A stretch of 28,373 bases of DNA from NCBI GenBank assembly GCA_025997215.1, contig BNUH01000035.1, positions 1-28,373 of the forward strand. Direction: 5' to 3'. The DNA is from Clostridia bacterium. GTDB taxonomy: Bacteria > Bacillota_A > Clostridia > Christensenellales > Aristaeellaceae. This document shows, in pieces, positions 8,295 to 17,555 of the stretch (its first letter is position 1; each line of letters opens with the position of its first letter). The notes beneath the pieces were generated by a model. That model ran no database searches and was not told the origin of the DNA. It was given only the letters and a program-made list of their open reading frames with translations. The translations under genes and the position numbers were made by a program.

Positions 8295-9319
8295 TGTTGA
8301 AACGAGCACTGATTACAGGTATTACAGGACAAGATGGATCGTACCTTGCTGAACTATTACTAGAAAAGGGATATGAAGTCCATGGTATAGTCAGACGTGC
8401 TTCTTTGTCTAATACAAGCCGTATTGATCATTTGTTAGGTCTTATAACGCTTCATGATGGAGACTTAACTGATTCATCTAGTATTGTGCGAATTATTGGA
8501 AATGTGCAACCGGATGAGATATATAATCTTGCAGCTCAAAGCCATGTAGGTGTCAGTTTCGACAGTGCTGAATATACTGGAGATGTTGACGCTCTTGGTG
8601 TTTTACGCATTCTCGAAGCAGTAAGACTTGTCGGGCTGGCAAAAATATGTCGCATATATCAAGCTTCAACATCTGAGTTGTTTGGCAAGGTCGAAGAAGC
8701 ACCGCAGAATGAAAACACGCCATTTCACCCCTATAGTCCTTACGCTATTGCTAAGCAATATGCATTCTGGATGATGCGAGAGTACCGTGAAGCATATAGC
8801 ATGTTCGCGTGCAATGGTATACTTTTTAACCACGAGTCTGAACGGCGTGGCGAGCAGTTTGTTACTAGGAAAATAACGTTAGCTGCTGCGCGTATAGCTT
8901 ATGGATTGCAGGATCATCTAGAACTTGGTAATCTTGATTCTTTACGAGATTGGGGATATGCTAAAGATTTTGTCGAATGTATGTGGCTAATGCTTCAAGC
9001 TGATAAGCCTGACGATTTTGTTATCGCTACAGGAGTACAGCATACAGTGCGCGAGTTCTGCGCCGAAGCATTTAAATTTGCAGGAATCAGCTTAAAGTGG
9101 GTTGGAGAAGGGGTTAATGAGAAAGGAATTGACACAGCCACCGATCGAGTTTTAGTTGAGGTTTCACATATGTTTTTTAGACCTACAGATGTAGTGAATT
9201 TGCTAGGAGATCCTTCCAAAGCAAAGACACTATTATGTTGGAATCCATTGAAGACTTCATTCACTGAACTGGTACAAAACATGGTTGAACATGATATGGA
9301 GTACGTAAAGCGACAATAA
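8291..9319 (+). CDS. gmd: GDP-mannose 4,6-dehydratase
   Basis: This short-chain dehydrogenase converts GDP-D-mannose to GDP-4-keto-6-deoxy-D-mannose in the cytoplasm. Visible are the NADP-binding [12 protein letters not shown] (10-21), the R-R-A-S motif (35-38), the catalytic STSE (126-129) with YAIAK (Tyr151, Lys155), [17 protein letters not shown] and the C-terminal FRPTDV...LLGDPSKAK substrate-binding block. The 342-aa length is normal. The ATG at 8291 overlaps the manC stop by four bases. A second ATG follows immediately at 8294, so the true start may be one codon later. The next gene begins directly after its stop. Together with manC and fcl it forms a complete GDP-fucose branch. Confidence 0.96.
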   Translation: MMLKRALITGITGQDGSYLAELLLEKGYEVHGIVRRASLSNTSRIDHLLGLITLHDGDLTDSSSIVRIIGNVQPDEIYNLAAQSHVGVSFDSAEYTGDVDALGVLRILEAVRLVGLAKICRIYQASTSELFGKVEEAPQNENTPFHPYSPYAIAKQYAFWMMREYREAYSMFACNGILFNHESERRGEQFVTRKITLAAARIAYGLQDHLELGNLDSLRDWGYAKDFVECMWLMLQADKPDDFVIATGVQHTVREFCAEAFKFAGISLKWVGEGVNEKGIDTATDRVLVEVSHMFFRPTDVVNLLGDPSKAKTLLCWNPLKTSFTELVQNMVEHDMEYVKRQ

Positions 9320-10273
9320 ATGCAAAAAGACTCACTATTATATGTAGCTGGACATCGCGGCATGGTCGGCTCCGCAATTATGCGTGAATTGACAAGGCAA
9401 GGTTACAATAATATCATCGTGCGAACGTCTAAAGAGCTAGATCTACGCAGACAGAACGATACAGAACGATTTTTTATAGAAAACAAGCCTGAATATGTAT
9501 TCTTAGCATCTGCTCGAGTAGGCGGCATAATCGGTAATAGTCGCTTCCCAGCCGACTTTATGTACGACAATATGATGATCGAGATGAATACAATTCAAGC
9601 TGCGTGGCAGAATGATTGTAAGAAGTTACTGTTTTTAGGCAGTTCATGCATCTATCCACGTATAGCCCCACAACCTATGGATGAATCGTGTTTACTAACT
9701 TCTGCTCTAGAACCAACCAATGAAGCGTATGCTCTTGCAAAAATATCTGGTTTGAAGTATTGTGAATATTTGAATTCTCAGTATGGTACTAATTATATAT
9801 CGGTAATGCCAACAAATCTATATGGTACAAATGACAACTATCATCCTGAACATAGTCATGTATTACCAGCACTTATAAGACGTTTTCATGAAGCAAAAAT
9901 CAATGATTTGTCAGAAATTGTTAATTGGGGAACTGGTGAACCACGAAGAGAGTTTCTATTTGTAGATGATCTTGCAGAAGCTTGTGTATTCCTAATGAAT
10001 AATTATAGCGCAACACAGCTGGATAATGAGAGGGTTAATATCGGTACTGGGGAAGATTTGTCAATTAAGTTACTCGCGGAAAAAATCAGTCGGGTAGTTG
10101 GTTATAAAGGTGCTGTAAGGTGGGATACTAGCAAACCTGATGGTTCGCCACAGAAATTGCTCGATGTTTCAAAGATAAATCGATTAGGATGGCATTATAA
10201 AACAAAACTCGAAGATGGTCTCAAAATTACGTACAATGACTTTGCTAATAATCCAATCCGAGCAGAACGATAA
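9320..10273 (+). CDS. fcl: GDP-L-fucose synthase
   Basis: This bifunctional epimerase-reductase turns GDP-4-keto-6-deoxymannose into GDP-L-fucose with NADPH. The 317-aa protein shows GHRGMVGSA (11-19), SARVGGI (64-70), the catalytic SSCIYP (108-113), YALAK (Tyr137, Lys141), PTNLYG and SHVLPALIRRFHEAK, all hallmark positions of the family. The ATG abuts the gmd TAA with no spacer, and only a distant GGAG is present, so translation probably depends on coupling to gmd. The product would supply donors to the glycosyltransferases downstream. Confidence 0.96.
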   Translation: MQKDSLLYVAGHRGMVGSAIMRELTRQGYNNIIVRTSKELDLRRQNDTERFFIENKPEYVFLASARVGGIIGNSRFPADFMYDNMMIEMNTIQAAWQNDCKKLLFLGSSCIYPRIAPQPMDESCLLTSALEPTNEAYALAKISGLKYCEYLNSQYGTNYISVMPTNLYGTNDNYHPEHSHVLPALIRRFHEAKINDLSEIVNWGTGEPRREFLFVDDLAEACVFLMNNYSATQLDNERVNIGTGEDLSIKLLAEKISRVVGYKGAVRWDTSKPDGSPQKLLDVSKINRLGWHYKTKLEDGLKITYNDFANNPIRAER

Positions 10274-10298
10274 TTTTTGCTAAAGGAGTTTCTCCGAA

Positions 10299-10340
10299 AT
10301 GTTAGCGATATTGATCTATGACAAGCTAGTAATGGTCTGA
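10299..10340 (+). CDS. Tiny leader-like ORF before the WecG/TagA gene
   Basis: Thirteen codons (MLAILIYDKLVMV) follow a good AAAGGAG site (10282-10288) at 10-nt spacing and end 4 nt before the TTG start of the next gene, which lacks its own clear site. It could couple ribosomes to that TTG. GGAG in the site can pair with CTCC seven bases on (ggagtttctcc), a possible switch. It may instead be meaningless or a remnant; no homology is recognised. Confidence 0.25.
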   Translation: MLAILIYDKLVMV

Positions 10341-10344
10341 TAAT

Positions 10345-11106
10345 TTGAGAAACTATAAGAACTTATCAATACTTGGTGTAAATTTTTCTGCTGTTTCACG
10401 TAGTGAACTGTTAGAAACAATTAGCAAAGAACGTCTGTGCTCTTATGCCTTAACTGTTCTTTTCTCAAATGTTAGTTGCATTGTAGAAGCATATAACAAT
10501 ACAGAACGGCTTAAAATAATAAATGCTTCTGACATAAATGCCGTAGATGGAATGCCTATCAGTTGGATTGCACACCTCGTAAAGTTAACAGATAGTGAAC
10601 GTTGCGCGGGACCTGACATAATGGAGGATATTCTCCGAAGTGATAAAGAAGGTGAGCTTCGACACTTTTTTTTTGGATCAACAGATGAAACTCTAATACA
10701 ATTAAAACTGAATATCAACAAAAAATATCCAAAAGCAAAAATAGTTGGTATGTATTCACCACCCTTTTGCGCCATTTCTGTTGAGGAGGATAACAAAATA
10801 TGCAACGAAATTCAACAATCAAAACCAGATTACGTTTGGGTTGGCTTAGGTGCTAAGAAACAGGATGATTGGATAATAAATCATAAAGACAGATTCTCAA
10901 ATTGTGCGTTAATGGGTGTTGGTGCAGCTTTTGACTTTCATGCAAACATAAAAAGTCGTGCGCCTCTATTCTTTCGTGATCACGGTCTAGAGTGGCTATT
11001 CAGATTAGCTCAAGAGCCACAAAGACTTTGGAGTAGATACTTAGTAGGTAATTTTAAGTTTATATATTATATTATAATAAATATTAGGACGATAAGGCGA
11101 ATATAA
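10345..11106 (+). CDS. WecG/TagA/CpsF-family glycosyltransferase (GT26)
   Basis: GT26 enzymes add the second sugar (typically ManNAc or a related sugar) to a lipid-linked first sugar at the membrane. The 253-aa protein has the family pattern FSNVSCIVEA (40-49, with the conserved Asn), INAVDGMPISW (64-74, with the catalytic-site Asp68), CAGPDIMEDIL, the FFFGSTDE segment, YVWVGLGAKKQDDWI (the usual GxGxPKQE block), MGVGAAFDFHA and a C-terminal GLEWLFRLAQEPQRLWSRYL that docks to membrane. The start is TTG 10345, because an in-frame stop lies just upstream and no ATG fits. The last about 20 residues are rich in Ile/Tyr and Arg. The following gene starts 16 nt later. Confidence 0.9.
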   Translation: MRNYKNLSILGVNFSAVSRSELLETISKERLCSYALTVLFSNVSCIVEAYNNTERLKIINASDINAVDGMPISWIAHLVKLTDSERCAGPDIMEDILRSDKEGELRHFFFGSTDETLIQLKLNINKKYPKAKIVGMYSPPFCAISVEEDNKICNEIQQSKPDYVWVGLGAKKQDDWIINHKDRFSNCALMGVGAAFDFHANIKSRAPLFFRDHGLEWLFRLAQEPQRLWSRYLVGNFKFIYYIIINIRTIRRI

Positions 11107-11122
11107 CAAGGAGAGTAAAAAG

Positions 11123-12139
11123 GTGCAAGGGTTTCGAAGACAAATATTTATAGACGGCTATTTTTATACAAAAGCGATTACTGGAGTTGAAAGATACTCG
11201 CGAGAAATAACTTATCGTCTAGACAAACTTGATATTAGCACTCGATTGACTCTAGTCGTTCCTCGTGATTGCAAAAAGCTTATTAATGATATTTATAATA
11301 TAAAGATCATTGAATTGAATTGCTCCAATAGCTATCTCGAATACATAGTGAAATTCAATTTTTACGTGATGAAACACGATGGGTTTGTTTGTTCTTTTAG
11401 GCTTTTTCCAAGTCTAACTAGAAGAATGATTATGTGTATTCACGATATTAGACCAATCGATACCAATTATGATAGTTTGCCATATAAAATCTTTTTCTAT
11501 GTGCGTGCTTTTATTTTTAGTCATCTTTGTGCTAAGATTGTTACGATTTCTGATTTTTCCAAAGAACGTATAGCTAAGAGATTGAAAATCCAACAAGCAA
11601 AAATCCATGTTATTTATTGTGGTTATGAGCATGTTAGGTATTCAGAAACTGGTATATTGGACACATTACGATTGAGAGCGAACGAATTCTACTTAACTGT
11701 TGGTAGTAACTATTTGCATAAGAATATAGCTCTTATATATGGTTTAGCTAAACATAGTAGAACCACTTTTGTTATAACAGGCAAAAATTATGATTCATCA
11801 ATGGTAGACAACAATATAAAGATTACAGGATATCTTTCTGATAATGATGTATACACTTTAATGAAAAATAGTATAGCACTAATTCATCCTTCTAAATACG
11901 AAGGTTTCGGTATACCACCTTTGGAAGCACTTGTAAGCGGAGCAAAAGTAATTGTGTCTGATTATCCAGTAATGCATGAGATATTTGGAGATTCAGTAAT
12001 TTATATAAATCCTGATAATCCTGACATTGATATTAGTGAATTAATTAGCAATAATATGTTTTTAGCAAAGTTGGATTTTAAAAAATATAGCTGGGATCGG
12101 GCAGCGTCACAATGGAGCAACTTGTTAAAATGTGTTTAA
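11123..12139 (+). CDS. GT4-family glycosyltransferase
   Basis: A GT-B fold retaining glycosyltransferase, acting on the cytoplasmic face to extend the repeat unit. Features in the 338-aa product are an N-terminal DGYFYTKAITGVERYSREI (11-29, acceptor-side loop), IHDIRPID (106-113), VTISDFSKERI (140-150), LTVGSNYLHKN (191-201) and the donor-binding IHPSKYEGFGIPPLEAL (254-270) with the E-x7-E pattern of the family. GTG 11123 is the start, with GGAGAG about 8 nt upstream. It resembles mannosyltransferases of the WbdB/MtfB type, but donor specificity is only a guess; GDP-mannose or GDP-fucose is available from the upstream genes. Codon use is AT-rich. Confidence 0.87.
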   Translation: MQGFRRQIFIDGYFYTKAITGVERYSREITYRLDKLDISTRLTLVVPRDCKKLINDIYNIKIIELNCSNSYLEYIVKFNFYVMKHDGFVCSFRLFPSLTRRMIMCIHDIRPIDTNYDSLPYKIFFYVRAFIFSHLCAKIVTISDFSKERIAKRLKIQQAKIHVIYCGYEHVRYSETGILDTLRLRANEFYLTVGSNYLHKNIALIYGLAKHSRTTFVITGKNYDSSMVDNNIKITGYLSDNDVYTLMKNSIALIHPSKYEGFGIPPLEALVSGAKVIVSDYPVMHEIFGDSVIYINPDNPDIDISELISNNMFLAKLDFKKYSWDRAASQWSNLLKCV

Positions 12140-12203
12140 ATTCTTGTATTGCTTATATGTATTGTTTAAAGCTAATGTTTAGTAGTACTTGAGAAGGCGA
12201 TAG

Positions 12204-13010
12204 ATGATCAAAATATCAATCATAACAATATGTTACAATGCCGAAGATGTAATAGAGAAAACGATGCGATCAATATTATCTCAAACATATGAAAGTATTG
12301 AATACATTTTAGTTGATGGTGATTCTATAGATAGGACGAATATGATTATCGAGCATATGAGATATGCATTCGAGGAAAAAGGGATAGTATTTAAGCATAT
12401 TTCTGAAAAAGACGATGGGATAAGTGACGCATTTAATAAAGGTATCAAATTATCGACAGGTGAAATAGTCGGAATAATAAATGCAGGAGATCAACTAGCG
12501 AACAACTCGCTAAACTTAGTATCTGATAGTTTTACAGAGAGCTTCGATATATTATATGGAAATGTATTATGGGATGACAGAGCAAACAATTTAACTTATA
12601 TTAGAAAATCAAAAAGAGACTGGAAGTCATGTGTATATGATATGAGCGCTCTTCATCCAGCTATATTTATTAAGAAACGAGCATATAATCGTATTGGGTA
12701 CTATCGCAAAGATTACAAAATTTGCATGGACAAAGAATTGCTTGTTAAGATGTACTATTGTGGATTGAAATTTAAGTTCGTGGATAATGTGCTAGCAGTA
12801 ATGGACGCTGGTGGTGTAAGTGATAATGCAGAAAGAAACGCTATATATATTAGTGAGTCCATAATGATAGCTTTGGATAATGGTATACCTAAACACAGAA
12901 TAGTGATGTTCTTGAAGTATCAGAATGTAAGGAATTCTTTTAAAAGATGGTTGAAGAAAAATACAAGCTTTTATAAAAATTACGTTAATAGACAATTTAT
13001 ATGCTTCTAA
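12204..13010 (+). CDS. GT2-family glycosyltransferase
   Basis: A GT-A fold inverting glycosyltransferase. The 268-aa protein begins ISIITICYNAEDVIEKTM and shows SILSQTY (23-29), YILVDGDSID (34-43), SEKDDGISDAFNKGI (67-81, the WcaA-like subgroup signature) and INAGD (92-96) at the metal-binding DxD position. The ending is basic (RWLKKN) and may contact membrane. AGAAGGCGAT lies before the ATG. The last 10 nt overlap the next gene. It presumably adds one sugar of the repeat unit; the sugar is unknown. Confidence 0.9.
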   Translation: MIKISIITICYNAEDVIEKTMRSILSQTYESIEYILVDGDSIDRTNMIIEHMRYAFEEKGIVFKHISEKDDGISDAFNKGIKLSTGEIVGIINAGDQLANNSLNLVSDSFTESFDILYGNVLWDDRANNLTYIRKSKRDWKSCVYDMSALHPAIFIKKRAYNRIGYYRKDYKICMDKELLVKMYYCGLKFKFVDNVLAVMDAGGVSDNAERNAIYISESIMIALDNGIPKHRIVMFLKYQNVRNSFKRWLKKNTSFYKNYVNRQFICF

Positions 13011-13591
13011 AGGAAACTGTTTTAGCAATTAAATGGTTTCCAGCAGGTCTACTGAATGTATTATTACTGAAACTACGACGAGCAAATATCGGTACCAATT
13101 TCATTAGTTATGGACTTATTTTTATCCGTGGCACTGGCTCTATTGTAATAGGCGATAATGTCACTATTAATTCTTGTAGAGAGACGAATCCGATTGGAGG
13201 TGATTGCAAAACTATTATGCATATAAAGGAAGGAGGGTCTTTACGTATAGGTAACGGTGTAGGAATTTCCAATACGACACTCGTTTCTACTGATAACATA
13301 ACAATCGAAGATTATGTACTAGTCGGTGGAAGCACTAAAATATATGATAATGATTTTCACTCGATCCATTATCAAAAAAGAATTTCTCCAAACGATACTG
13401 ATATAAGACATGCACCTGTTGTTATAAGGAGTGGGGCCTTTATAGGTGCACATTGCATTATCCTAAAAGGTGTAACAATAGGCGAGAAATCGATTGTTGG
13501 GGCTGGGTCTGTTGTAACTCATTCCATACCTGCTGGTGAAGTGTGGGCTGGCAATCCAGCGAAATTTGTCAAGAAAATAGGCGGTGTATAA
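13001..13591 (+). CDS. Left-handed beta-helix acyltransferase (hexapeptide repeats)
   Basis: The 196-aa protein contains many hexapeptide turns (IVIGDNV, LRIGNGVGISN, ITIEDYVLVGG, VVIRSGAFIGAHCIILKGVTIGEKSIVGAGSVV), ending with the family tail PAGEVWAGNPAKFVKKI. His in DFHSIHY (about 125-130) occupies the usual catalytic region. Such enzymes transfer acetyl or other acyl groups from CoA to sugar hydroxyl or amino groups. The gene overlaps the GT2 gene by 10 nt and has no strong site of its own, implying translational coupling. It is close to the next acyltransferase but of a different subtype, so two distinct acylations of the polysaccharide are likely. Confidence 0.88.
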   Translation: MLLKETVLAIKWFPAGLLNVLLLKLRRANIGTNFISYGLIFIRGTGSIVIGDNVTINSCRETNPIGGDCKTIMHIKEGGSLRIGNGVGISNTTLVSTDNITIEDYVLVGGSTKIYDNDFHSIHYQKRISPNDTDIRHAPVVIRSGAFIGAHCIILKGVTIGEKSIVGAGSVVTHSIPAGEVWAGNPAKFVKKIGGV

Positions 13592-13600
13592 ATATTAATT

Positions 13601-14212
13601 ATGAGAAATATCTTATCGATACCCAAAACGATTAAGAGTAAACTTCTAGGATCTCCAATAATCTTAGATTCTATTGTTAGCAAAAATGCGCGCATTGATA
13701 AAAACACATTTCTTTTTCACTCTACAATCAATGATTACTCATATGTTGGAACTCATACTACAGTTAACTATGCTATAATAGGGAAATTTTGTTCAATATC
13801 GAACTTTTGCGCTATAGGCAGTGGCGAGCATCCTACAACATGGGTCTCAAGCTCGCCGGTTTTCAATTCGACAGATTCAATCTTGCCATTTCACTTTTCT
13901 AACAATGACTATTGCGCTTTTAGAAATACCTCGATAGGCAACGATGTTTGGATTGGCACGCATTGCTTAATAAAGTCAGGTATAAATATAGCAGACGGCG
14001 CTGTAATTGGTATGGGCTCAGTCATAACTAAAGATATTGGCCCATATGAAGTTTGGGTAGGTAATCCAGGAAAGATGATTAAGAAGAGATTTGATGATTT
14101 AGTAATAAACGAATTACTGAGTAAACAGTGGTGGAATATGTCTACCAACATAATAAAGGAAAATTCGCGATATTTCAATAATGTAGATAATTTTCTAGAT
14201 AGTATTAGGTAA
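13601..14212 (+). CDS. CatB-like hexapeptide-repeat acetyltransferase
   Basis: This 203-aa protein belongs to the xenobiotic/CatB-related branch of left-handed beta-helix acyltransferases. Landmarks are [14 protein letters not shown] (early coils), [22 protein letters not shown] (His of the active-site loop), [30 protein letters not shown] and [14 protein letters not shown], then a helical tail with QWWN. It probably O- or N-acetylates a residue of the polysaccharide repeat unit. It starts 9 nt after the previous acyltransferase, with no clear ribosome site. Confidence 0.88.
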   Translation: MRNILSIPKTIKSKLLGSPIILDSIVSKNARIDKNTFLFHSTINDYSYVGTHTTVNYAIIGKFCSISNFCAIGSGEHPTTWVSSSPVFNSTDSILPFHFSNNDYCAFRNTSIGNDVWIGTHCLIKSGINIADGAVIGMGSVITKDIGPYEVWVGNPGKMIKKRFDDLVINELLSKQWWNMSTNIIKENSRYFNNVDNFLDSIR

Positions 14213-14220
14213 GGTTAATT

Positions 14221-15090
14221 ATGCATATGAGTACATCCAATGCAGAAGTCATATGGACTGGTGTCTATCGGTATCTTCGATTTATATATAAAGTATTGTT
14301 GAACTTAAAATATGTCACTAATAACAAAAAACTGATTCGTGAAGAATCTGATGCAGTGCTAATATTAGGCAATGGTCCAAGCTTGAATTGTATAGATATA
14401 GATAGAATAATAAAAAAAGGAGTGCAAGTAATATGTGTAAATTTTTTTCCATGCAGAGATGGAAGGTTCTTTTCGATTAAACCTCGTTATCTTTGTTTGA
14501 TTGATCCTGTCTTTTTTTCTGCTTCTGATGATGACAATTTTTCGAAAAAGAAAAAGGATCTAATTAGTACATTAGAAATAGTTGATTGGCAGATTGATAT
14601 AATAGTATACTGGGGGAAACGCTTGCCATTAAAAAATGCATGCATCAATTATATAGATTTAAGTACAATTGTATACAGATCACGTATATTTCGATGTTAC
14701 ATTTATGAAAGAAATATCGCCACTATGGGATTTCATAATGTAATTGCTTGTGCATTGTTTTTTACACTAATTACAAATGCAAAAGAGGTTTATTTGGCAG
14801 GCGTTGATAATACTGAATTTCTTAACTATGAAGTAGATAAAGATAACGATGTATATTTAGTAGCAAAGCACTCATATGGTACTATGAAAGCTAAATGCTA
14901 TGACATACAAAAAGGTGAGTTTTATAAGCGATTGGCATGCTATTGCCAAATGTTTGAGGAATATCATTATTTGTCACAGTATGCAAAAAATATAGTTGGC
15001 GCAAGAATAACGAATTTGAATCCATATTCTTTCGTTGATGTTTTCGATAAATCATTAGACTATTATACAAAGTTGGAGACAAATGCCTAA
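14221..15090 (+). CDS. GT42-like putative sialyltransferase
   Basis: The 289-aa product matches the layout of Campylobacter Cst-type (GT42) sialyltransferases: LILGNGPSLNCIDIDRI (47-63; compare IAGNGPSLKEIDY), VICVNFF (70-76; compare FRCNQFY), KEVYLAGVDN (188-197; compare KEIYLSGIDF), an AKHSYG segment with His217 (Cst-II has a catalytic His188 in a GHS context) and a C-terminal NLNPYSFVDVF that mirrors CLCPNSLLANF. These enzymes transfer Neu5Ac from CMP-Neu5Ac to an acceptor sugar. The CMP-sialate genes 2.3 kb downstream provide the donor, which strengthens the inference. No other gene in the window would use that donor. The alternative is a related DUF115/MptE-like fold with another activity. 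The comparison is by eye and divergent. The stop overlaps the next start (TAATG). Confidence 0.55.
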   Translation: MHMSTSNAEVIWTGVYRYLRFIYKVLLNLKYVTNNKKLIREESDAVLILGNGPSLNCIDIDRIIKKGVQVICVNFFPCRDGRFFSIKPRYLCLIDPVFFSASDDDNFSKKKKDLISTLEIVDWQIDIIVYWGKRLPLKNACINYIDLSTIVYRSRIFRCYIYERNIATMGFHNVIACALFFTLITNAKEVYLAGVDNTEFLNYEVDKDNDVYLVAKHSYGTMKAKCYDIQKGEFYKRLACYCQMFEEYHYLSQYAKNIVGARITNLNPYSFVDVFDKSLDYYTKLETNA

Positions 15091-16328
15091 TGCTAACACG
15101 TAGAATAGCAAAAAATAGCCATGTAGTGTGCATGGCTCAATTACTGCCTTTTTTCGAATTGTATACATTTACAATGTTGATTAATAGAAATGTAAATGCT
15201 GGTTTCTTTACAATTGTACATATGTTATATAGCGTTGCACGCACCGCTATATCGGTAAAAGTAATTATAGAATTCTTCTTAAAAACTATTAACAAAAAAA
15301 AATGGTATGGCAAAGCCTGGATTGGAGTTATCTATCTTTGTATTGCATTAACATTAGCAACTGTTGTCAATAAAAGTATATACAATTCTTTTTTTCTTGG
15401 TCTATTTAACTATGTAGGTTTTGCTCTTTTGTGTGAGAAATTGCTAAATACCAATGAAGTTTCATTTTATAGAGGTGGCATATTGCTATTTGGAATATTG
15501 AGTACACTTGGCATGTTGTCTATTTTATTCTTTCCAATGGGTTTCTTTAACGATTCAATAACAGATTATGCAGTGTATTTTCTTGGTTCGAAAAATGCCT
15601 CGATTTTCTATTATTTGATGTTTATTCTATTTTTAATGTTATATGATTTACAAAGCCGAATACGGCGACTAAAAAAAGTGATACCTGTATTAGTCATATT
15701 AATGACTATTACTGTTCTTATATGTAAATCAGCCAACTCATTATTCTGTTTGCTGCTCATTGCTTTTTATTATTTATTTTCCTATCAGAACAAACTGTTC
15801 CGACGATTATTGTCGCCAAGGTTTTTCATTGTGAGTGCGGTACTAATATTCTATTTTGTTGTCTTTGCCAAAAATTCACCACTAGTTACTAGTATTCTGA
15901 GTATTTTTCAGAAAAGTTCTAATTATACAGGAAGAAGTTATTTCTGGGAACAGGCACTATCTATGATTGTTTCGCATCCTATATTTGGTAATGGAGCTAA
16001 TTCTACATTTTCAATTCTTGGCAGTATATCTGGTATTATATATCCTCAAGCTCATAATTTCTATTTAGATTACTTCGCCAAATATGGATTTGTACCTTTA
16101 CTTATTATCATCGCTTGTTCATTCTATTGGATGAATCGCGCGTGGAATGCAGGTGAAAGAAAGCGTGCATCACTTGTGCTATTCTTCTTTTTCACACTTC
16201 TTATTCATAGCATATTTGATGATATTTCGCTCTACTATATATTTATAATGATATGTTTAACTGAAAAATGTGCGACCTCTTTTTCTCATTCAACTATATA
16301 TTCAGAACGTCTCACTTTAAACTCTTAG
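15090..16328 (+). CDS. Wzy/O-antigen-ligase-like polysaccharide polymerase
   Basis: The 412-aa protein has about ten to eleven hydrophobic segments, consistent with an integral membrane polymerase that joins lipid-linked repeat units outside the membrane. The long extracytoplasmic loop, TGRSYFWEQALSMIVSHPIF then GNG and, after it, YPQAHNFYLDYFAKYG, carries the Arg and His typical of the Wzy_C/WaaL (PF04932) loop. Polymerases diverge quickly, so the topology plus this loop is the evidence. It lies between the putative sialyltransferase and a fragment of another acyltransferase. Confidence 0.82.
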   Translation: MLTRRIAKNSHVVCMAQLLPFFELYTFTMLINRNVNAGFFTIVHMLYSVARTAISVKVIIEFFLKTINKKKWYGKAWIGVIYLCIALTLATVVNKSIYNSFFLGLFNYVGFALLCEKLLNTNEVSFYRGGILLFGILSTLGMLSILFFPMGFFNDSITDYAVYFLGSKNASIFYYLMFILFLMLYDLQSRIRRLKKVIPVLVILMTITVLICKSANSLFCLLLIAFYYLFSYQNKLFRRLLSPRFFIVSAVLIFYFVVFAKNSPLVTSILSIFQKSSNYTGRSYFWEQALSMIVSHPIFGNGANSTFSILGSISGIIYPQAHNFYLDYFAKYGFVPLLIIIACSFYWMNRAWNAGERKRASLVLFFFFTLLIHSIFDDISLYYIFIMICLTEKCATSFSHSTIYSERLTLNS

Positions 16329-16333
16329 CTTAG

Positions 16334-16495
16334 TCAGGTGTGAGTATTGGTGAAGACGCAATTATCCAAGCAGGAAGTGTTGTTGTTAGTGCCATACCAT
16401 CGTTATGTATAGTGAGGGGAGGACCTGCTAAAGTCTTTAAGAAAAGGGATAGCGAACATTATCATCAATTGAAAGCCTTGATACGATTTTTTTGA
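16334..16495 (+). pseudogene. C-terminal remnant of a hexapeptide acyltransferase
   Basis: The frame from GTG 16340 reads VSIGEDAIIQAGSVVVSAIP and, a few codons later, GGPAKVFKKR and HYHQLKALIRFF before TGA 16493. This is the last beta-helix coil and tail of a left-handed beta-helix acyltransferase (compare VTIGEKSIVGAGSVV and GNPAKFVKKI at the end of the 13001 gene). An in-frame stop lies just upstream at 16331 and no N-terminal part is present. It marks a deletion or replacement junction between the polymerase and the neu genes. Confidence 0.7.
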
Positions 16496-16523
16496 TATCA
16501 TAAAATATGGGAGATAATTAACT

Positions 16524-17555
16524 ATGGTAACGATTAATCTTAATAACACAGTAAAAATCGGGCATAAACAGCCTGTTTTCATCGTTGCTGAAGGCTGTGA
16601 TAACCATATGGGCGATCTTGAAGCTGCTAAACAGATGGCCTTAGCTGCACTACATGCTGGTTGTGACTGCATCAAATACCAGCATCATCTTCCTGATGAA
16701 GAAATGCTACCAAATGTTCCGATGTCATCTAATTTCGACATTCCTCTGTATGAGTTCCTAAAAATGAATGCCTTAACTCTGCAACAACATGAGCAGCTAA
16801 AGAACTATTGTGACGACATAGGTATTCTTTATCTATGCACGCCTTTTAGCCTTAAAGCTGCATATGAGATTAATGAGCTAGGAGTGGCAGCGTTTAAAAT
16901 CGGGTCAGGCGAAATGACAGATATACCCACACTGCTTCGCATTGCGAAACTTAAAAAGCCTATGATAGTATCCACAGGAATGTGCACTTATGAAGAAATA
17001 GATCGAACATATCAAGCATTAATCGCAACGGGCGTCGAGCTTGCATTAACTAACTGTTTGTCAGAATATCCACCAAATTACCAGGATATTAACTTACACA
17101 ATATCGAGCAAATGATTAAGCGTTATCCAGAAGCCGTTATCGGACATTCGGATCACACTCCTGATCTCTATACATCATTTGCTGCCATATCTCTTGGTGC
17201 TAAGATAGTCGAAAAGCATGTAATTCTTGACAAAAAGACGCCAGGACCTGATCAGTCTGTATCTATTGATTTTGTCGATATGCGTAACCTGGTAGATGGC
17301 ATTAGGAAAATAGAGTTGGCATTGGGAGTAGGTAAGGAAGTACGTGATAAAGAGAAACCAATACGTGAGTGGGCTTTTAGAAGTATTGTAAGCCTCTGTA
17401 ACATAAGCGTAGGAGAAGTTATAACACAAGAGATGATATGGTCTAAGCGACCTGGGACAGGTATTCCTTCTTACCGTATGGATGAAATCATAGGGAAACG
17501 TATGAAAAACAACATAGCTTCAAATACGCTTCTTTCATGGGAGGATATAGAATAA
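16524..17555 (+). CDS. neuB: N-acetylneuraminate (nonulosonate) synthase
   Basis: NeuB condenses phosphoenolpyruvate with ManNAc (or a related 6-carbon sugar) to give Neu5Ac (or a related nonulosonic acid). The 343-aa protein shows AEGCDNHMGDLEAAKQM (22-38), IKYQ (50-53), FKIGSGE (124-130), NCLSEYPPN (177-185), GHSDHT (207-212), EKHVILD (230-236) and PGPDQSVS (240-247), then a C-terminal SAF/antifreeze-like domain (about 285-343, with RPGTGIP). His211 and His232 have the same 21-residue spacing as the metal-binding His215/His236 of meningococcal NeuB. The ribosome site GGGAG precedes the ATG. Its TAA overlaps the neuC ATG. The exact nonulosonic acid is not certain, but the absence of dehydratase and aminotransferase genes of the legionaminate/pseudaminate type next to it favours sialic acid. 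Confidence 0.93.
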   Translation: MVTINLNNTVKIGHKQPVFIVAEGCDNHMGDLEAAKQMALAALHAGCDCIKYQHHLPDEEMLPNVPMSSNFDIPLYEFLKMNALTLQQHEQLKNYCDDIGILYLCTPFSLKAAYEINELGVAAFKIGSGEMTDIPTLLRIAKLKKPMIVSTGMCTYEEIDRTYQALIATGVELALTNCLSEYPPNYQDINLHNIEQMIKRYPEAVIGHSDHTPDLYTSFAAISLGAKIVEKHVILDKKTPGPDQSVSIDFVDMRNLVDGIRKIELALGVGKEVRDKEKPIREWAFRSIVSLCNISVGEVITQEMIWSKRPGTGIPSYRMDEIIGKRMKNNIASNTLLSWEDIE

